64,000 nucleotides of DNA. It comes from Richelia sp. SL_2_1. GTDB lineage: Bacteria; Cyanobacteriota; Cyanobacteriia; Cyanobacteriales; Nostocaceae. The number at the start of each line of letters is the position of its first letter. Position 1 is the stretch's first letter. The notes under the pieces were generated by a model that was given only the letters and a program-made list of their open reading frames with translations, ran no database searches and was not told the origin of the DNA. The stretch is taken from assembly GCA_012033205.1 (NCBI GenBank), contig JAAUSO010000001.1:62001-126000 (forward strand), in the 5' to 3' direction. Of this stretch, positions 38,467-47,919 are shown piece by piece. Position numbers and translations under genes: made by a program.

Positions 38467-39864
38467 TTACTTCCCTACCGCAGAAACCACAGATTTTTGA
38501 GGAGGGCGTATTCCTTGCATCTTCATTTTTACACCCGTTGCAGGTGCCAAAGTCACTCCCCTACGCTGGGCTTTTTCCGGTTGATTATCTGCTAAAGCCA
38601 AATTATAACCAGAAACTACTTTGGCAATTACCAACTTCATTTCAAATTCTGCTAAAGCATAACCAATACACCGTCTAGCACCACCACCAAAAGGCATAAA
38701 TTCATAGGGAGAAAATTGCCTTTCTAAAAATCTTTCTGGTTTAAATTGCTTCGAGTCTGGATATAAATCTTCTCGATGATGCAACAGATAAATACACCCC
38801 CAAATCTCGCTTTTTGGTTCTATTTGATATCCTAATAACTCTACAGGTTCTTGCACTTCTCTAACAAACGTCGCCAATGCAACCGGATAAATTCGCAAAG
38901 TTTCGTTACAGACAGCGGTAAGATACGGTAGTCTAGATACACTTATGGGGTCAGGATTTTCTCCCATACTATCTAATTCTTCTAGTAATTTTTCTCGTAC
39001 TTGGGGCTTTTGATAAATCCAGTATAATCCCCAAGCCATCGCTGTCGCAGTAGTTTCATATCCAGCAATCAGCAATGTCATCAATTCATCCCGTAGCTCT
39101 TTATCTGTTAATGAGTTGCCATGCTCATCTTTAGCAGACATTAATAACGAGAGGATATCAACGCGATTTGTAATATCTGATTGAGAACGTCTTTCGTTAA
39201 TTTCAGTATAAAGTAATCGATCAAGTTGTTCTCTTTGACGTAAATAATGACCCCAAGGACTCAAATTACCTAAATCTTTTTGTAAAATAGGAAACAATAA
39301 AAAGGCAAAAGCCAGAGGTGAACGAAACAAATCTAACATCTCAATGATTAGATACTTAATTTGTTGATAGCGTTCTCCTTCGTATAAACCAAACACAGCC
39401 TCTAACATGACGCTCAGAGAAATTTCGGATGTCACATTACGAGCAGTAAAAATTGTATCTTGAGGTAATTGACTAAATACCTTTTCGGTAATCGTACAAA
39501 TTAAATTACCATAAGTTTGCATCCTTTCTCCGTGAAATTGCGGCATTAATAATTTTCGTTCTCGTTTGTGGCGATCGCCATCGAGTAACATTACAGAATA
39601 ATCCCCAACTAATGGTTGTAAAGTTTTGTTTGCTTCTCCGGGGGCTGTAAACTTTTTGCGATCGTTAGTTAAAATTTCTTGAATTGCTTGGGGATGATTA
39701 GCAAATATAATCGGTTTATTAGCACCCAATATCTGAGAAGTAAAAATATCAGGATATTGTTTCACGGCTTTTTCCATGAAATCCAAAGGTTTGGTAATCC
39801 ATTCATATCGTTGTTGAAACATCGGAGTTTTGAGAAAATTGGGTAATTGCATAAAATTACTCAT
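38467..39864 (-). CDS. Cytochrome P450 (CYP110-like)
   Basis: The 465-residue protein has the I-helix motif 'LLIAGYETTATAMAWGLYWI', the ExxR motif 'NETLRIYPV', 'FKPERFLERQFSPYEFMPFG' and the haem ligand Cys399 in 'FGGGARRCIGYALAEFEMK'. The N-terminus lacks a membrane anchor. The overall look is of the cyanobacterial CYP110 family, whose known members oxidise fatty acids or terpenes; the substrate here is unknown. It is the only P450 of the cluster on the minus strand and differs in class from the three at 42075-45962. Intact. Confidence 0.9.
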   Translation of the reverse strand: MSNFMQLPNFLKTPMFQQRYEWITKPLDFMEKAVKQYPDIFTSQILGANKPIIFANHPQAIQEILTNDRKKFTAPGEANKTLQPLVGDYSVMLLDGDRHKRERKLLMPQFHGERMQTYGNLICTITEKVFSQLPQDTIFTARNVTSEISLSVMLEAVFGLYEGERYQQIKYLIIEMLDLFRSPLAFAFLLFPILQKDLGNLSPWGHYLRQREQLDRLLYTEINERRSQSDITNRVDILSLLMSAKDEHGNSLTDKELRDELMTLLIAGYETTATAMAWGLYWIYQKPQVREKLLEELDSMGENPDPISVSRLPYLTAVCNETLRIYPVALATFVREVQEPVELLGYQIEPKSEIWGCIYLLHHREDLYPDSKQFKPERFLERQFSPYEFMPFGGGARRCIGYALAEFEMKLVIAKVVSGYNLALADNQPEKAQRRGVTLAPATGVKMKMQGIRPPQKSVVSAVGK

Positions 39865-39932
39865 GTTTTGTTGTGTCTTAAATATTGTTTAACATAGCAA
39901 GGGCGTTTGTGAGGACAAAATAATCTAATCAC

Positions 39933-39996
39933 AGAAGTCGGGTTTTTACGCTATAAATATCCGTAATGTCAGAAAATCCGCATAAAAAGCCGACTT
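39933..39996. repeat. Imperfect palindrome of the AGAAGTCGGGTTTT family
   Basis: 'agaagtcgggtttttacg' at one side faces 'cataaaaagccgactt' at the other. Two more copies lie at 40453-40515 and 48859-48919. Confidence 0.65.
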
Positions 39997-40136
39997 GTTA
40001 TCCCACTAAAAATTCAGGTTTTAGAGTTTCTATTTTCGCTAAATTTTTTATCTCAAGAGTGCATAAACCGAAAAACCCTCTCCCTACATATTCAATGAGA
40101 CCACAAAGTTAATCAAACAAAAAGGAGTATTGAATA

Positions 40137-40349
40137 ATGGTACCTCAAACTTTAAGTCGCGGTATGAATGGTACAGACGTAGAGCGTTTACAAACAGACT
40201 TATCTGCAAGAGGCTATGAACTTGCTGTGAATGGCAATTTTGACGAATCCACCGAAAATGCAGTTAAAACATTTCAAGAGGATAACGGCTTAACTGTAGA
40301 TGGAGTAGTAGGAGCCGAAACTGGTCGAAAGTTATCAGTTATCAGTTAA
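40137..40349 (+). CDS. Small peptidoglycan-binding domain protein (PGRP1 fold)
   Basis: The 70-residue protein is a single PG-binding-1 domain: 'LSRGMNGTDVERLQTDLSAR', 'YELAVNGNFDESTENAVKTF' and 'VDGVVGAETGRKL'. It starts after 'aaaggagt' 9 bases upstream. No signal peptide is present, which is common for the short cyanobacterial forms. The last residues (LSVIS) come from a heptamer repeat that has run into the end of the gene. It sits between the P450 on the minus strand and the MFS gene; no clear operon partner. Confidence 0.8.
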   Translation: MVPQTLSRGMNGTDVERLQTDLSARGYELAVNGNFDESTENAVKTFQEDNGLTVDGVVGAETGRKLSVIS

Positions 40350-40368
40350 CAGTTATCAGTTAACTGTG
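40330..40368. repeat. Heptamer tandem repeats overlapping a coding end
   Basis: 'gttatcagttatcagttaacagttatcagttaac' covers the last codons and stop of the PG-binding gene. Confidence 0.8.
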
Positions 40369-40409
40369 ATGAAATTTGATTATTGTTCACTAATAATAAG
40401 ATGTTGATA

Positions 40410-40443
40410 ATCCCGGTTTTTTTTGATAAAAATCGGGTTTTTC
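40410..40443 (+). terminator. Probable terminator of the PG-binding gene
   Basis: Arms 'tcccggtttt' and 'aaaatcggg' followed by T residues. Confidence 0.5.
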
Positions 40444-40452
40444 GTTTCTGTT

Positions 40453-40515
40453 AGAAGTCGGGCTTTTACAACAAGTATTTGTAGTAACAGAAAATCTTGA
40501 TAAAACCCGACTTCT
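40453..40515. repeat. Imperfect palindrome of the AGAAGTCGGGTTTT family
   Basis: 'agaagtcgggcttttac' faces 'aaaacccgacttct'; ends are perfect over about ten bases. Confidence 0.7.
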
Positions 40516-40664
40516 ATACTATCTATCGAATTTACTTTTATTTAATAAAACTGTAATGATTGGTTGGTATTCTGCTGATAATGAAAAACAAAATGCATAA
40601 TATTTTTGATAATTCCCCTAAATAATTAATAGTAAAACAAATACACAAGATTTAATTAAGAACG

Positions 40665-41896
40665 ATGACTATATCATTAAAACAAACTAATTCTCAAGCA
40701 AATAAAACTCAATTAAAAGACAATATTTTTCAAGATAAAAATCTGTTAATTGTTGTCAGTATGACGATGATAGCAATTCTACCATTATTTAGCGTTAGTC
40801 CAATTCTGCCAAATATCGCTAAAGGATTAAATATATCTGCTGAACAAACGGGATTTATTATGGCAGCTTTTTTAATGCCTGTTGCCCTGGGAACTCCCAT
40901 ATTTGGAGTATTAGCAGACCGTTTTGGCTTTAAACAAGTTCTTATTCCTTCACTGTTGGTATTTGCCTTGGGTGGTGTTTTATGTACCTTTGCGCCAAAT
41001 TTTCGTAGTCTGATCGAATGGAGAATTTTACAAGGAATTGGTGCTGCTTGTTTAGAGTCTTTGGTACTTTCAATTATTAGTAGTTTATATACTGGGAAAA
41101 AACTCACCGCAGCTATGGCTGTGAATGCTGGTGCAATTGGTGTTGGTTCAACTATTTATCCGGCTTTAGGAGGGATGTTAGCGGGTATTAGTTGGCGATA
41201 TCCTTTTCTACTTTCACTATTAGCTGTTCCCGTTGCATTATTAGTCATGTTAAAACTAAAATTGCCTAGAACAGAAAAGAATACTCAAAAATTTCAATTG
41301 GTCAATTATGTCAAAAATATTACTAAAATTTTGAAAAATCGTGATGTTTTAGCCTTATTTTTGCGGTAATTACCTTGTTCATGGTAGAATTCGGAGCATT
41401 TTATACCTTCACTCCGGTGATGGCAGAAAATAAATTGGGTGCTTCAAGTGCGATAATTGGAATTATTTTAACTACAAATGCCATATCTTTAACTGTTTTC
41501 TCTTTTGTTGTGGGATTAGCAGCCAATAGGGTTTCGGAAATCAAATTAATCCAAATATCTTTGATTATTTTCTCAATAGCTTTATGCATCATTCCCACAG
41601 TTAATTCTATTCCGATGTTGGTAATTCCCTGTGTTCTCATCGGTATAGTTGAAGCTCTAGCATTTCCTTCACTCCAAGCATCTTTAGCGAAATTTGCTCC
41701 TCCAGATTATCGCGGTGGTTTTATGTCCCTCAATGTTACAGTGCAATCCATAGGAAGAGCTATGGGTCCAGTTTTTGCGGGAATCATCTTTGGAGTTTGG
41801 GGAATACAAGGAGTTTGTTATGTTGGTGCTGCTGTAATTGCGATCGCGCTGGTTGTATTCAGTTTCTTAATCAGTTCAAAATCCCCAAGAGTTTAG
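40665..41896 (+). pseudogene. MFS exporter with one frameshift
   Basis: The frames 40665-41369 (234 residues) and 41375-41896 (173 residues) together form a 12-helix MFS transporter like the front of the protein at 46251-47867. Matching pieces are 'ISAEQTGFIMAAFLMPVALG', 'GVLADRFGFKQVLIPSLLVF', 'LQGIGAACLESL' and 'FMVEFGAFYTFTPVMAENKL'. The break is at the T5 run 41358-41362: one more T turns 'LFLR-stop' into 'LFFAVITLFMVEFGAF', the expected sequence. The likely job is export of a small molecule, perhaps the product of the adjacent P450s. It has no FHA tail. Either an assembly error or recent decay. Confidence 0.8.
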
Positions 41897-41932
41897 ATAA
41901 AATACCAATCACACAAACCAGAAACCCTGTAG

Positions 41933-41953
41933 AGACGTTGCACTGCAACGTCT
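41933..41953 (+). terminator. Hairpin after the MFS gene
   Basis: Perfect stem agacgttgca/tgcaacgtct with one-base loop. The T-run is weak ('ttctgtattt'). Confidence 0.55.
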
Positions 41954-42074
41954 TTCTGTATTTACAGTTGTATATCAGAGCCTAACAACCAGAATTAATT
42001 ATTTCCTCAAATTGCATAATTCAAAACTCCTTACCCCTAACAAAAAACAACAGATAAAATTTGTGCTGGTAAAT

Positions 42075-43354
42075 ATGTCTATTTCTACAATTGAAAGATT
42101 AAATCCATTTGTTAAAGAAGTAATTAACGAGCCTTACAGTTTCTATAGTTATTACAGAAAAGTTGACCCAGTACATTGGGGAATTTCTGCAAATCCTAAT
42201 TTACCGGGTGCTTGGTATCTATTCCGATACCGGGATGTGATGAAAGTGATGGAAAGTCCGATGTTTGGTCGAGAAGCTAGTAAGGTGAGAAATGATGGTG
42301 AAGGTTCACCCGTACCAAAGGCTTATCGTGGTTTTAGTTCGATGGTGAGTAATTGGATGGTATTCCGTGACCCTCCTACTCATACCAGATTACGAACTAT
42401 TGTAAATAAGGTTTTCTCTCCCAAAATGGTGGAAAATATTAAACCTGCCATTATCGGAATAGTTGATTGTTTACTCGATCGAATTCACCTACAAGGTGAG
42501 ATGGATTTAGTTGAAGATATAAGTTTCCCTTTACCAATCATGGTAATTGCCGATATGTTGGGAGTTGACCCCAAAGACCGTCCACTATTCCGACAATGGG
42601 CTTTAGCATTACAACACGCTAGTGCTTCTCGTTTGACACCATCTCCTGAAATTTACGAACAAGCGGAAGCTGCAACACAAGGATTTATTGAATACTTTAA
42701 AAAGGAAATTGCTAAACGACACCTTGAACCCGGAAAAGATTTAATTACTGCTTTAGTAAAGGCACGGGATGAAGGAAATAAGTTAAACGATGAAGAAATC
42801 CTGGCTACTTGCATTCATTTATTAACCGCAGGTCATGAAACTACAGTTAATTTGATTAGTAAGGGAATATTAGCTTTATTACGTCATCCCCAGCAACTGA
42901 AATTATTGCGATCGACCCGGAATTAATTCCTTCTTCTGTAGATGAGTTAGTTAGATATGACTCTCCGGTACAAATGGTCAGTCGTTGGGCTTATTCCGAC
43001 TTTGAAATTGACGGCAAAGTTATTAAACGTGGTGATAGCGTTAATTTAATGTTGGGTTCTGCGAATCGAGATCAGGAACAGTTTGTAAATCCCGATGAAT
43101 TGAATTTTCAACGAGAAGAATCCAAACATTGTGGTTTCGGTAGCGGGATTCATTTCTGTCTTGGTGCAACACTCGCTCGTGCTGAGGCAACTATTGCTTT
43201 AAATACTTTAATAAATAGATTGCCTAATTTGAATTTGAAAGAAGATGCAATTGAATGGGCAGATAATATTGTATTTCACGGTCCCAAACATTTACATCTT
43301 ACCTTTAGTTCTCCCAGAGATGTGAAAGGTTTATGGGGACACGACCATGTTTGA
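42075..43354 (+). pseudogene. Cytochrome P450 with one frameshift
   Basis: I take ATG 42075 (MSISTIERLNPFVKEVINEP); the open frame before it is not conserved. The first part (to 42926) holds 'WMVFRDPPTHTRLRTIVNKVF' and the I-helix 'LLTAGHETTVNLISKG'. The second (resuming about 42913 in another frame, 'DPELIPSSVDELVRYDSPVQ') has the ExxR motif and the haem-binding 'FGSGIHFCLGATLARAEA'. Joined, the product is a normal bacterial P450 of about 425 residues. The break is near 'gcgatcgaccc' (42908-42916), where one base seems lost. It differs from the two P450s that follow, which share a CPFH start. Electron donors would be separate ferredoxins. Confidence 0.82.
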
Positions 43355-43420
43355 ACAGTTGACAGTTAACAGTTATCAGTTACCAATTACCAATTACCAA
43401 TTATCAATTCCCAATTCCCA
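43353..43420. repeat. Tandem repeats between P450 genes
   Basis: 'gacagttaacagttatcagtt' followed by 'accaatt' heptamers and 'cccaatt' units up to the next start codon. Confidence 0.75.
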
Positions 43421-44689
43421 ATGAATATACAAGATAAAATACCATCGAAACAAGGCTGTCCTTTTCATCAATTGGATGCAGAATATCAACCTTTTGTCAA
43501 TCCGCAATTAGAAGAGCCTTATTCATTTTATGAATTGGCGAGAAAGGAAGAACCGATATTTTATAGTTCGGTGTTAAATGGTTATCTTGTAACTGGTTAC
43601 AACGATATACTTGCCATTCTCAAAGACCCTGTTAAATACTCTTCTAAAGATAATTTACAACCTATTGGTGAATATAGTCTTGAAACCATCGATGTTTTAC
43701 GTACAGGGTTTCCTTTCGTTTCCGATTTGGTGAATAGTGATGGATCTCGCCACAAGTTTTTGAAAGAACCTTTGATGAAAGTGTTTGCACCAGCACGTAT
43801 CAAACAAATGGAGGATTCTATTTATGCTAATGCTAACAGGTTGATAGATGCTTTTATTGATGAAGGTCGAGTAGATATTCTGGAACAATTTGCTTTTCCG
43901 ATGCCGTTGGAGGTGATTCTAAATCTATACGGTGTTCCTTTAGAAGGGATGAAGAATATCAAAATATGGTGCAATGATATGGCGGAATTATTTTCTGCAC
44001 CATTAACACCGGAACGACAGGTGGAATGCGCTCGTAGTTTTGTCGCTTTACAGTATATGGTTGCAGATTTAATTGAGCAAAGACGTAAAGCACCCCAAGA
44101 CGATTTAATTAGCAATATCCAAGATTCTGATTTAACTATGCCGGATATGGTCATGGTTTTATGTGGCTTGATATTTGCTGGACATAAAACTACTAGTTTC
44201 TTAATTGGAAATGCTTTAAAAGTTCTTTTAGAGAAGCCTGATTTATGGCAGACAGTTTGTGAAAATCCATCAATCATTCCTGGGGTTGTAGAAGAAGCCT
44301 TGAGATATGATGCTCCGGTACCAACAGTCAATCGTACCACTACCGGAACAGTTGAAATTGGAGGAGTGATTTTACCCAAAAATACGAAATTATTTTTAGT
44401 TTACGGTTCTGCTAACCGTGATGAAAGTCAGTATAAAGATGCTCAAGAGTTTGATATTCAACGATTCCAACAAACAACTCCTAATCATCTCGCATTTGGT
44501 CATGGAATGCATCGCTGTATCGGTTCAAAATTAGCGCTTACTGAAGCTCGGATTGCTTTAGAGGTATTGTCTTCAAGACTGCCAAATCTCAGACTTCAAC
44601 CGAATCAACAATTTAACTATATTCCTACATTGAGGAGTCGGGGTTGTACTAATCTTCATGTTGAATGGGATTTATCAGTTGACAGTTAA
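43421..44689 (+). CDS. Cytochrome P450 (CPFH-start type, copy 1)
   Basis: The 422-residue protein begins MNIQDKIPSKQGCPFHQLDA. It has 'LVNSDGSRHKFLKEPLMKVF' (C helix), 'LIFAGHKTTSFLIGNAL' (I helix), 'EEALRYDAPVPTVNR' (ExxR and the following loop), and the haem ligand Cys366 in 'FGHGMHRCIGSKLALTEA'. Its start codon directly follows a repeat block, so the ribosome-binding site is unusual. The last residues (LSVDS) are encoded by heptamer repeats. It is closely related to the next gene and probably arose by tandem duplication. The substrate is unknown. In line with the MFS and other P450 genes on the + strand. Confidence 0.9.
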   Translation: MNIQDKIPSKQGCPFHQLDAEYQPFVNPQLEEPYSFYELARKEEPIFYSSVLNGYLVTGYNDILAILKDPVKYSSKDNLQPIGEYSLETIDVLRTGFPFVSDLVNSDGSRHKFLKEPLMKVFAPARIKQMEDSIYANANRLIDAFIDEGRVDILEQFAFPMPLEVILNLYGVPLEGMKNIKIWCNDMAELFSAPLTPERQVECARSFVALQYMVADLIEQRRKAPQDDLISNIQDSDLTMPDMVMVLCGLIFAGHKTTSFLIGNALKVLLEKPDLWQTVCENPSIIPGVVEEALRYDAPVPTVNRTTTGTVEIGGVILPKNTKLFLVYGSANRDESQYKDAQEFDIQRFQQTTPNHLAFGHGMHRCIGSKLALTEARIALEVLSSRLPNLRLQPNQQFNYIPTLRSRGCTNLHVEWDLSVDS

Positions 44690-44723
44690 CAGTTATCAGT
44701 TAACAATTACCAATTACCAATTT
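44668..44723. repeat. Heptamer repeats overlapping the end of a P450 gene
   Basis: 'ttatcagttgacagttaacagttatcagttaacaattaccaattacc' covers the stop codon at 44687-44689 and the leader of the next gene. Confidence 0.8.
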
Positions 44724-44729
44724 AAAACA

Positions 44730-45962
44730 ATGAACAAAAAAAATAGTACTTGTCCTTTTCATGCTGGAAAAGAATACCAACCTTTTTCTAAAGAACAATT
44801 GGATAATCCTTATCCATTTTTTCAACGTGCAAGAGATGAACAACCGATATTTTATAGCCCATTGTTAAATGCTTATGTAATTACACGATACGAAGATGTT
44901 TTAAATATACTCAAAAATCCGACAGAATTTTCTTCAGCGAAGAGTCTGCAAGCTGTGGGGGATTTGACTCCAGAAGTGGTTGAAGTGTTGCGTCAAGGCT
45001 TTCCCTTTGTTTCCTTGATTAATAGTGATGGTGAACAACACAAACGCTTACGTACTCCTTTTGTGAAAGTTTTTGCACCAGAACGACTGGTAACAGTAGA
45101 AAAATCTATTTACGCGATCGCCAATAAATTAGTAGATAATTTTATCGATAATGGCAGGGTTGAAATTATATCCCAGTTTGCTCACCCATTACCTCTAGAG
45201 GTGATTTTGACAATGTACGGTGTACCTTTAGAGAAAATGGAACAGGTGAAACAGTCGGGTAATAGTACCTCGGCTTTATTCTCATCACCTTTACCACCAG
45301 AGCGTCAAATTGAATGCGCTAAAAGTTATGTGGCTTTACAGCAATATCTTGCTAGTTTAATCGAACAACGACGCTCGACACCAGGGGATGATTTAATCAG
45401 TGAATTACAAAGTAGTGACCTGACTTTACCCGAACAAGTCTTACTTTTATGTGAAATAGTCATAGCGGGACATAAAACAACTGCAAGTCTAATTGGAACA
45501 GCAATTAAACTCCTAGTAGAAAATTCTGATATTTGGCAGAGTTTACACGAAAATCCAGCCCTGATACCCATTGCTCTTGAAGAAGTTCTCAGATACGATA
45601 CACCAGCCCAATCAATGGTTCGTGTTACCACTCAAGAAGTCACATTATCAGGAGTCACAATACCCCAAGATAGTCGTGTATTGTTACTTTACGGCTCTGC
45701 AAACCGTGATTCAGAGGAATTTATTGATGGCGATCGCTTTGATGTTGAACGTTTCCAAAACAATCCCGTCAACCATCTGGCATTCAGTCATGGAAAACAT
45801 CACTGTACGGGTTTCAACTTAGCTCGTCGAGAAGCACGGATTGCTTTAGAAGTATTATCTCAAAGATTACCTACTTTACGAATTACTCCCAACCAAGAAT
45901 TAAACCATATTCCCACATTATTAGACCGTGGTTATGTAAGTCTTAATTTAGAGGGTTTTTAA
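44730..45962 (+). CDS. Cytochrome P450 (CPFH-start type, copy 2)
   Basis: I take ATG 44730 (MNKKNSTCPFHAGKEYQPF); an upstream in-frame ATG at 44658 would translate the repeat block and lies inside the preceding gene. The 410-residue product has 'INSDGEQHKRLRTPFVKVF', 'IVIAGHKTTASLIGTAIK', 'EEVLRYDTPAQSMVRVT' and the haem ligand Cys359 in 'FSHGKHHCTGFNLARREA'. Ser replaces the usual Gly/Gly-like residue after Phe of the haem loop (FSHG rather than FGHG). Otherwise it follows the neighbour at 43421 along its length. It is the last gene of the P450 run and is followed by a strong hairpin. Confidence 0.9.
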   Translation: MNKKNSTCPFHAGKEYQPFSKEQLDNPYPFFQRARDEQPIFYSPLLNAYVITRYEDVLNILKNPTEFSSAKSLQAVGDLTPEVVEVLRQGFPFVSLINSDGEQHKRLRTPFVKVFAPERLVTVEKSIYAIANKLVDNFIDNGRVEIISQFAHPLPLEVILTMYGVPLEKMEQVKQSGNSTSALFSSPLPPERQIECAKSYVALQQYLASLIEQRRSTPGDDLISELQSSDLTLPEQVLLLCEIVIAGHKTTASLIGTAIKLLVENSDIWQSLHENPALIPIALEEVLRYDTPAQSMVRVTTQEVTLSGVTIPQDSRVLLLYGSANRDSEEFIDGDRFDVERFQNNPVNHLAFSHGKHHCTGFNLARREARIALEVLSQRLPTLRITPNQELNHIPTLLDRGYVSLNLEGF

Positions 45963-46003
45963 AAAGTCACCGAAGTTATCTTGGGAGACGTGATATATCT
46001 TGG

Positions 46004-46025
46004 GAGACGTGATATATCACGTCTC
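46004..46025 (+). terminator. Perfect palindrome after the last P450
   Basis: 'gagacgtgatatatcacgtctc' is a perfect 22-base palindrome. The left half is also repeated directly just upstream ('gggagacgtgatatatctt'). Likely terminator. Confidence 0.6.
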
Positions 46026-46250
46026 TACATTATTTAAAATTCATATTTAGATTCAGCAACGCCGAGTATTTTATACAAAATTCAAATGATTTAATTAGCC
46101 CACCTCCGTGGGCTTTGCTTGTTGGTTCCCTAGACTTCCAATCTAAGGGTAAATATTCAAAACCCAACTTTTTAACCGATGAAAATTGCATAAATTCTCA
46201 ATTGCTACCCCTACCAATCTAATGACGTAATCGATTAGTAGTAGCAAAAT

Positions 46251-47867
46251 ATGAATAACCTATCAATACCAGCGGAGCAGAAAAATACCGAAATTACTCA
46301 AGACAAAAATCTTTACATCATTATTGGTGTAACGCTGATATCGATTATGGGAGGACAAACAGTTGCCCCAATATTACCGAGTTTAACGGAAGTATTTCAG
46401 GTATCTCCCAGGGAAATTGAACTGGTAATGACACTTTTTGTATTACCCATCGGTATCGCAACTCCCATTTTAGGGGTATTAGCTGACCGTATTGGCATTA
46501 GGAAAGTTTTAATTCCTGCCTTAATATTATTTGCGATCGCGGGAGCTTCTATTTCTTTTGCGGGGACTTTCACTTCTGTTTTAGGATTACGATTTTTACA
46601 AGGATTGGGTGCGGCTCCGTTGGATGCTTTAGCTTTGACGATGATTGCAATGCTCTACAACGGTAGAAAACTGGGTGCAGCAATGTCAATCAATGCAGCG
46701 GTAATTGGTATTTCTTCGGCAATATATCCGTTATTAGGGGGAGTATTAGGAAGTATTAACTGGACATATCCATTTTTACTCTCAGTTTTGGCTTTTCCTT
46801 TGCTAATGTTAATAATAATGGTGTTAAAGCTACCCTCAAAACCTCCCGGAGTTGAAAAACCAAGTTTAAAAACTTATTTAAAGACTACCTATAAAAGTAT
46901 TAATAACCGTTCCGTAATCGGATTATTATTTGCGGTGGGTTCCATATTTATGATTCAATTTGGAGCTTTTATTACCTACGTCCCCATTTTTGCGGGAATT
47001 TCCCTTGGTGCTTCTGGATTGATGAATGGGATTATTTTATGTGTAATGTCGTTAGCGGTTGCGATTAGTGCTTCTCAATTAGGATGGTTAATTCAAAGAT
47101 TTTCGGAAATTACTTTAATTAAAGTTTCTTTTATTATCAGTGCTGTAGCATTATTAATCATACCGATAATAAATAACCCTTGGCTGCTATTGATTCCGAG
47201 TATTTTATTTGGTGTAGCATTAGCATTTGCTTTACCATCATCTCAAGCATTATTAGCAGGGCTTTCGGCACAAGATACCCGTGCAGGCTTTATGTCTGTT
47301 AATGCTAGTGTGCAATCATTAGGACAAGCATTAGGTCCGATATTAGGAGCAATTGCGATCGCGATTGGGGGTATTAAAGCAGTTTTCTGGAGTTCTGCTG
47401 GTTTTGCTGTAATTGCATTTGTCATATTTAATTTTCTGATCACTCCCAAACCAACTAAATCAGTACCACAGTTATTACCAGAAATAGATGAAGAATTAAC
47501 AGCGATTCCTTCCATTGCCTCTCCTACAGATTTACAAGCTCCGGTTGCTCAATTAGTTCACACTCTTACCAATAAGATGATTGATTTACCAGAAATTCCT
47601 TCATTAATTTATATCGGTAAACAACATAAAAATGGTACATCTGATATAGATGTTTCTAATTTACCTTATTCAGAAGTTGTTTCACGAAATCATGCTCAAA
47701 TTAAATTTGATGGAGAAAATTATTATATCCAAGATATGGGAAGTTCCAACGGTACTTATATTAATAAATATCCACTTTTACCAGGTATTTGGTACAAATT
47801 AGGAGCAGGAGTTAAACTTGGTTTGGGTAAACGTGATATGGTAGCTTTTATCTTTCAATTTAATTAA
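46251..47867 (+). CDS. MFS exporter with C-terminal FHA domain
   Basis: The 538-residue protein has 12 predicted membrane helices (residues about 25-405; 'GVLADRIGIRKVLIPALILF', 'LQGLGAAPLDAL', 'VNASVQSLGQALGPILGAIA'). A linker and a cytoplasmic FHA domain follow (about 440-538): 'LIYIGKQHKNGTSDIDVSN', 'VVSRNHAQIKF', 'MGSSNGTYIN'. These are the phosphothreonine-binding loops. The transporter part is closest in the window to the broken gene at 40665. An FHA tail on an MFS exporter suggests control by a Ser/Thr kinase; this is inference. It follows the P450 run on the same strand after a 290-base gap with a terminator, so it likely has its own promoter. Intact. Confidence 0.88.
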   Translation: MNNLSIPAEQKNTEITQDKNLYIIIGVTLISIMGGQTVAPILPSLTEVFQVSPREIELVMTLFVLPIGIATPILGVLADRIGIRKVLIPALILFAIAGASISFAGTFTSVLGLRFLQGLGAAPLDALALTMIAMLYNGRKLGAAMSINAAVIGISSAIYPLLGGVLGSINWTYPFLLSVLAFPLLMLIIMVLKLPSKPPGVEKPSLKTYLKTTYKSINNRSVIGLLFAVGSIFMIQFGAFITYVPIFAGISLGASGLMNGIILCVMSLAVAISASQLGWLIQRFSEITLIKVSFIISAVALLIIPIINNPWLLLIPSILFGVALAFALPSSQALLAGLSAQDTRAGFMSVNASVQSLGQALGPILGAIAIAIGGIKAVFWSSAGFAVIAFVIFNFLITPKPTKSVPQLLPEIDEELTAIPSIASPTDLQAPVAQLVHTLTNKMIDLPEIPSLIYIGKQHKNGTSDIDVSNLPYSEVVSRNHAQIKFDGENYYIQDMGSSNGTYINKYPLLPGIWYKLGAGVKLGLGKRDMVAFIFQFN

Positions 47868-47919
47868 CTAAATATTCGCAATTAACAAACTATCAAATAA
47901 TAACTAATAAGCATCAATC

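Larger units (their letters stand above)
40350..40664. other. Spacer with terminator and palindrome
   Basis: About 315 bases. It holds the end of the heptamer repeats, a likely terminator (40410-40443) and one copy of the AGAAGTCGGG palindrome (40453-40515). No gene. Confidence 0.55.

Noticed and set aside
43822-44379. 185-codon minus-strand frame inside a P450 gene
   Set aside because: Antisense shadow; the + strand has full P450 motifs across the same bases.
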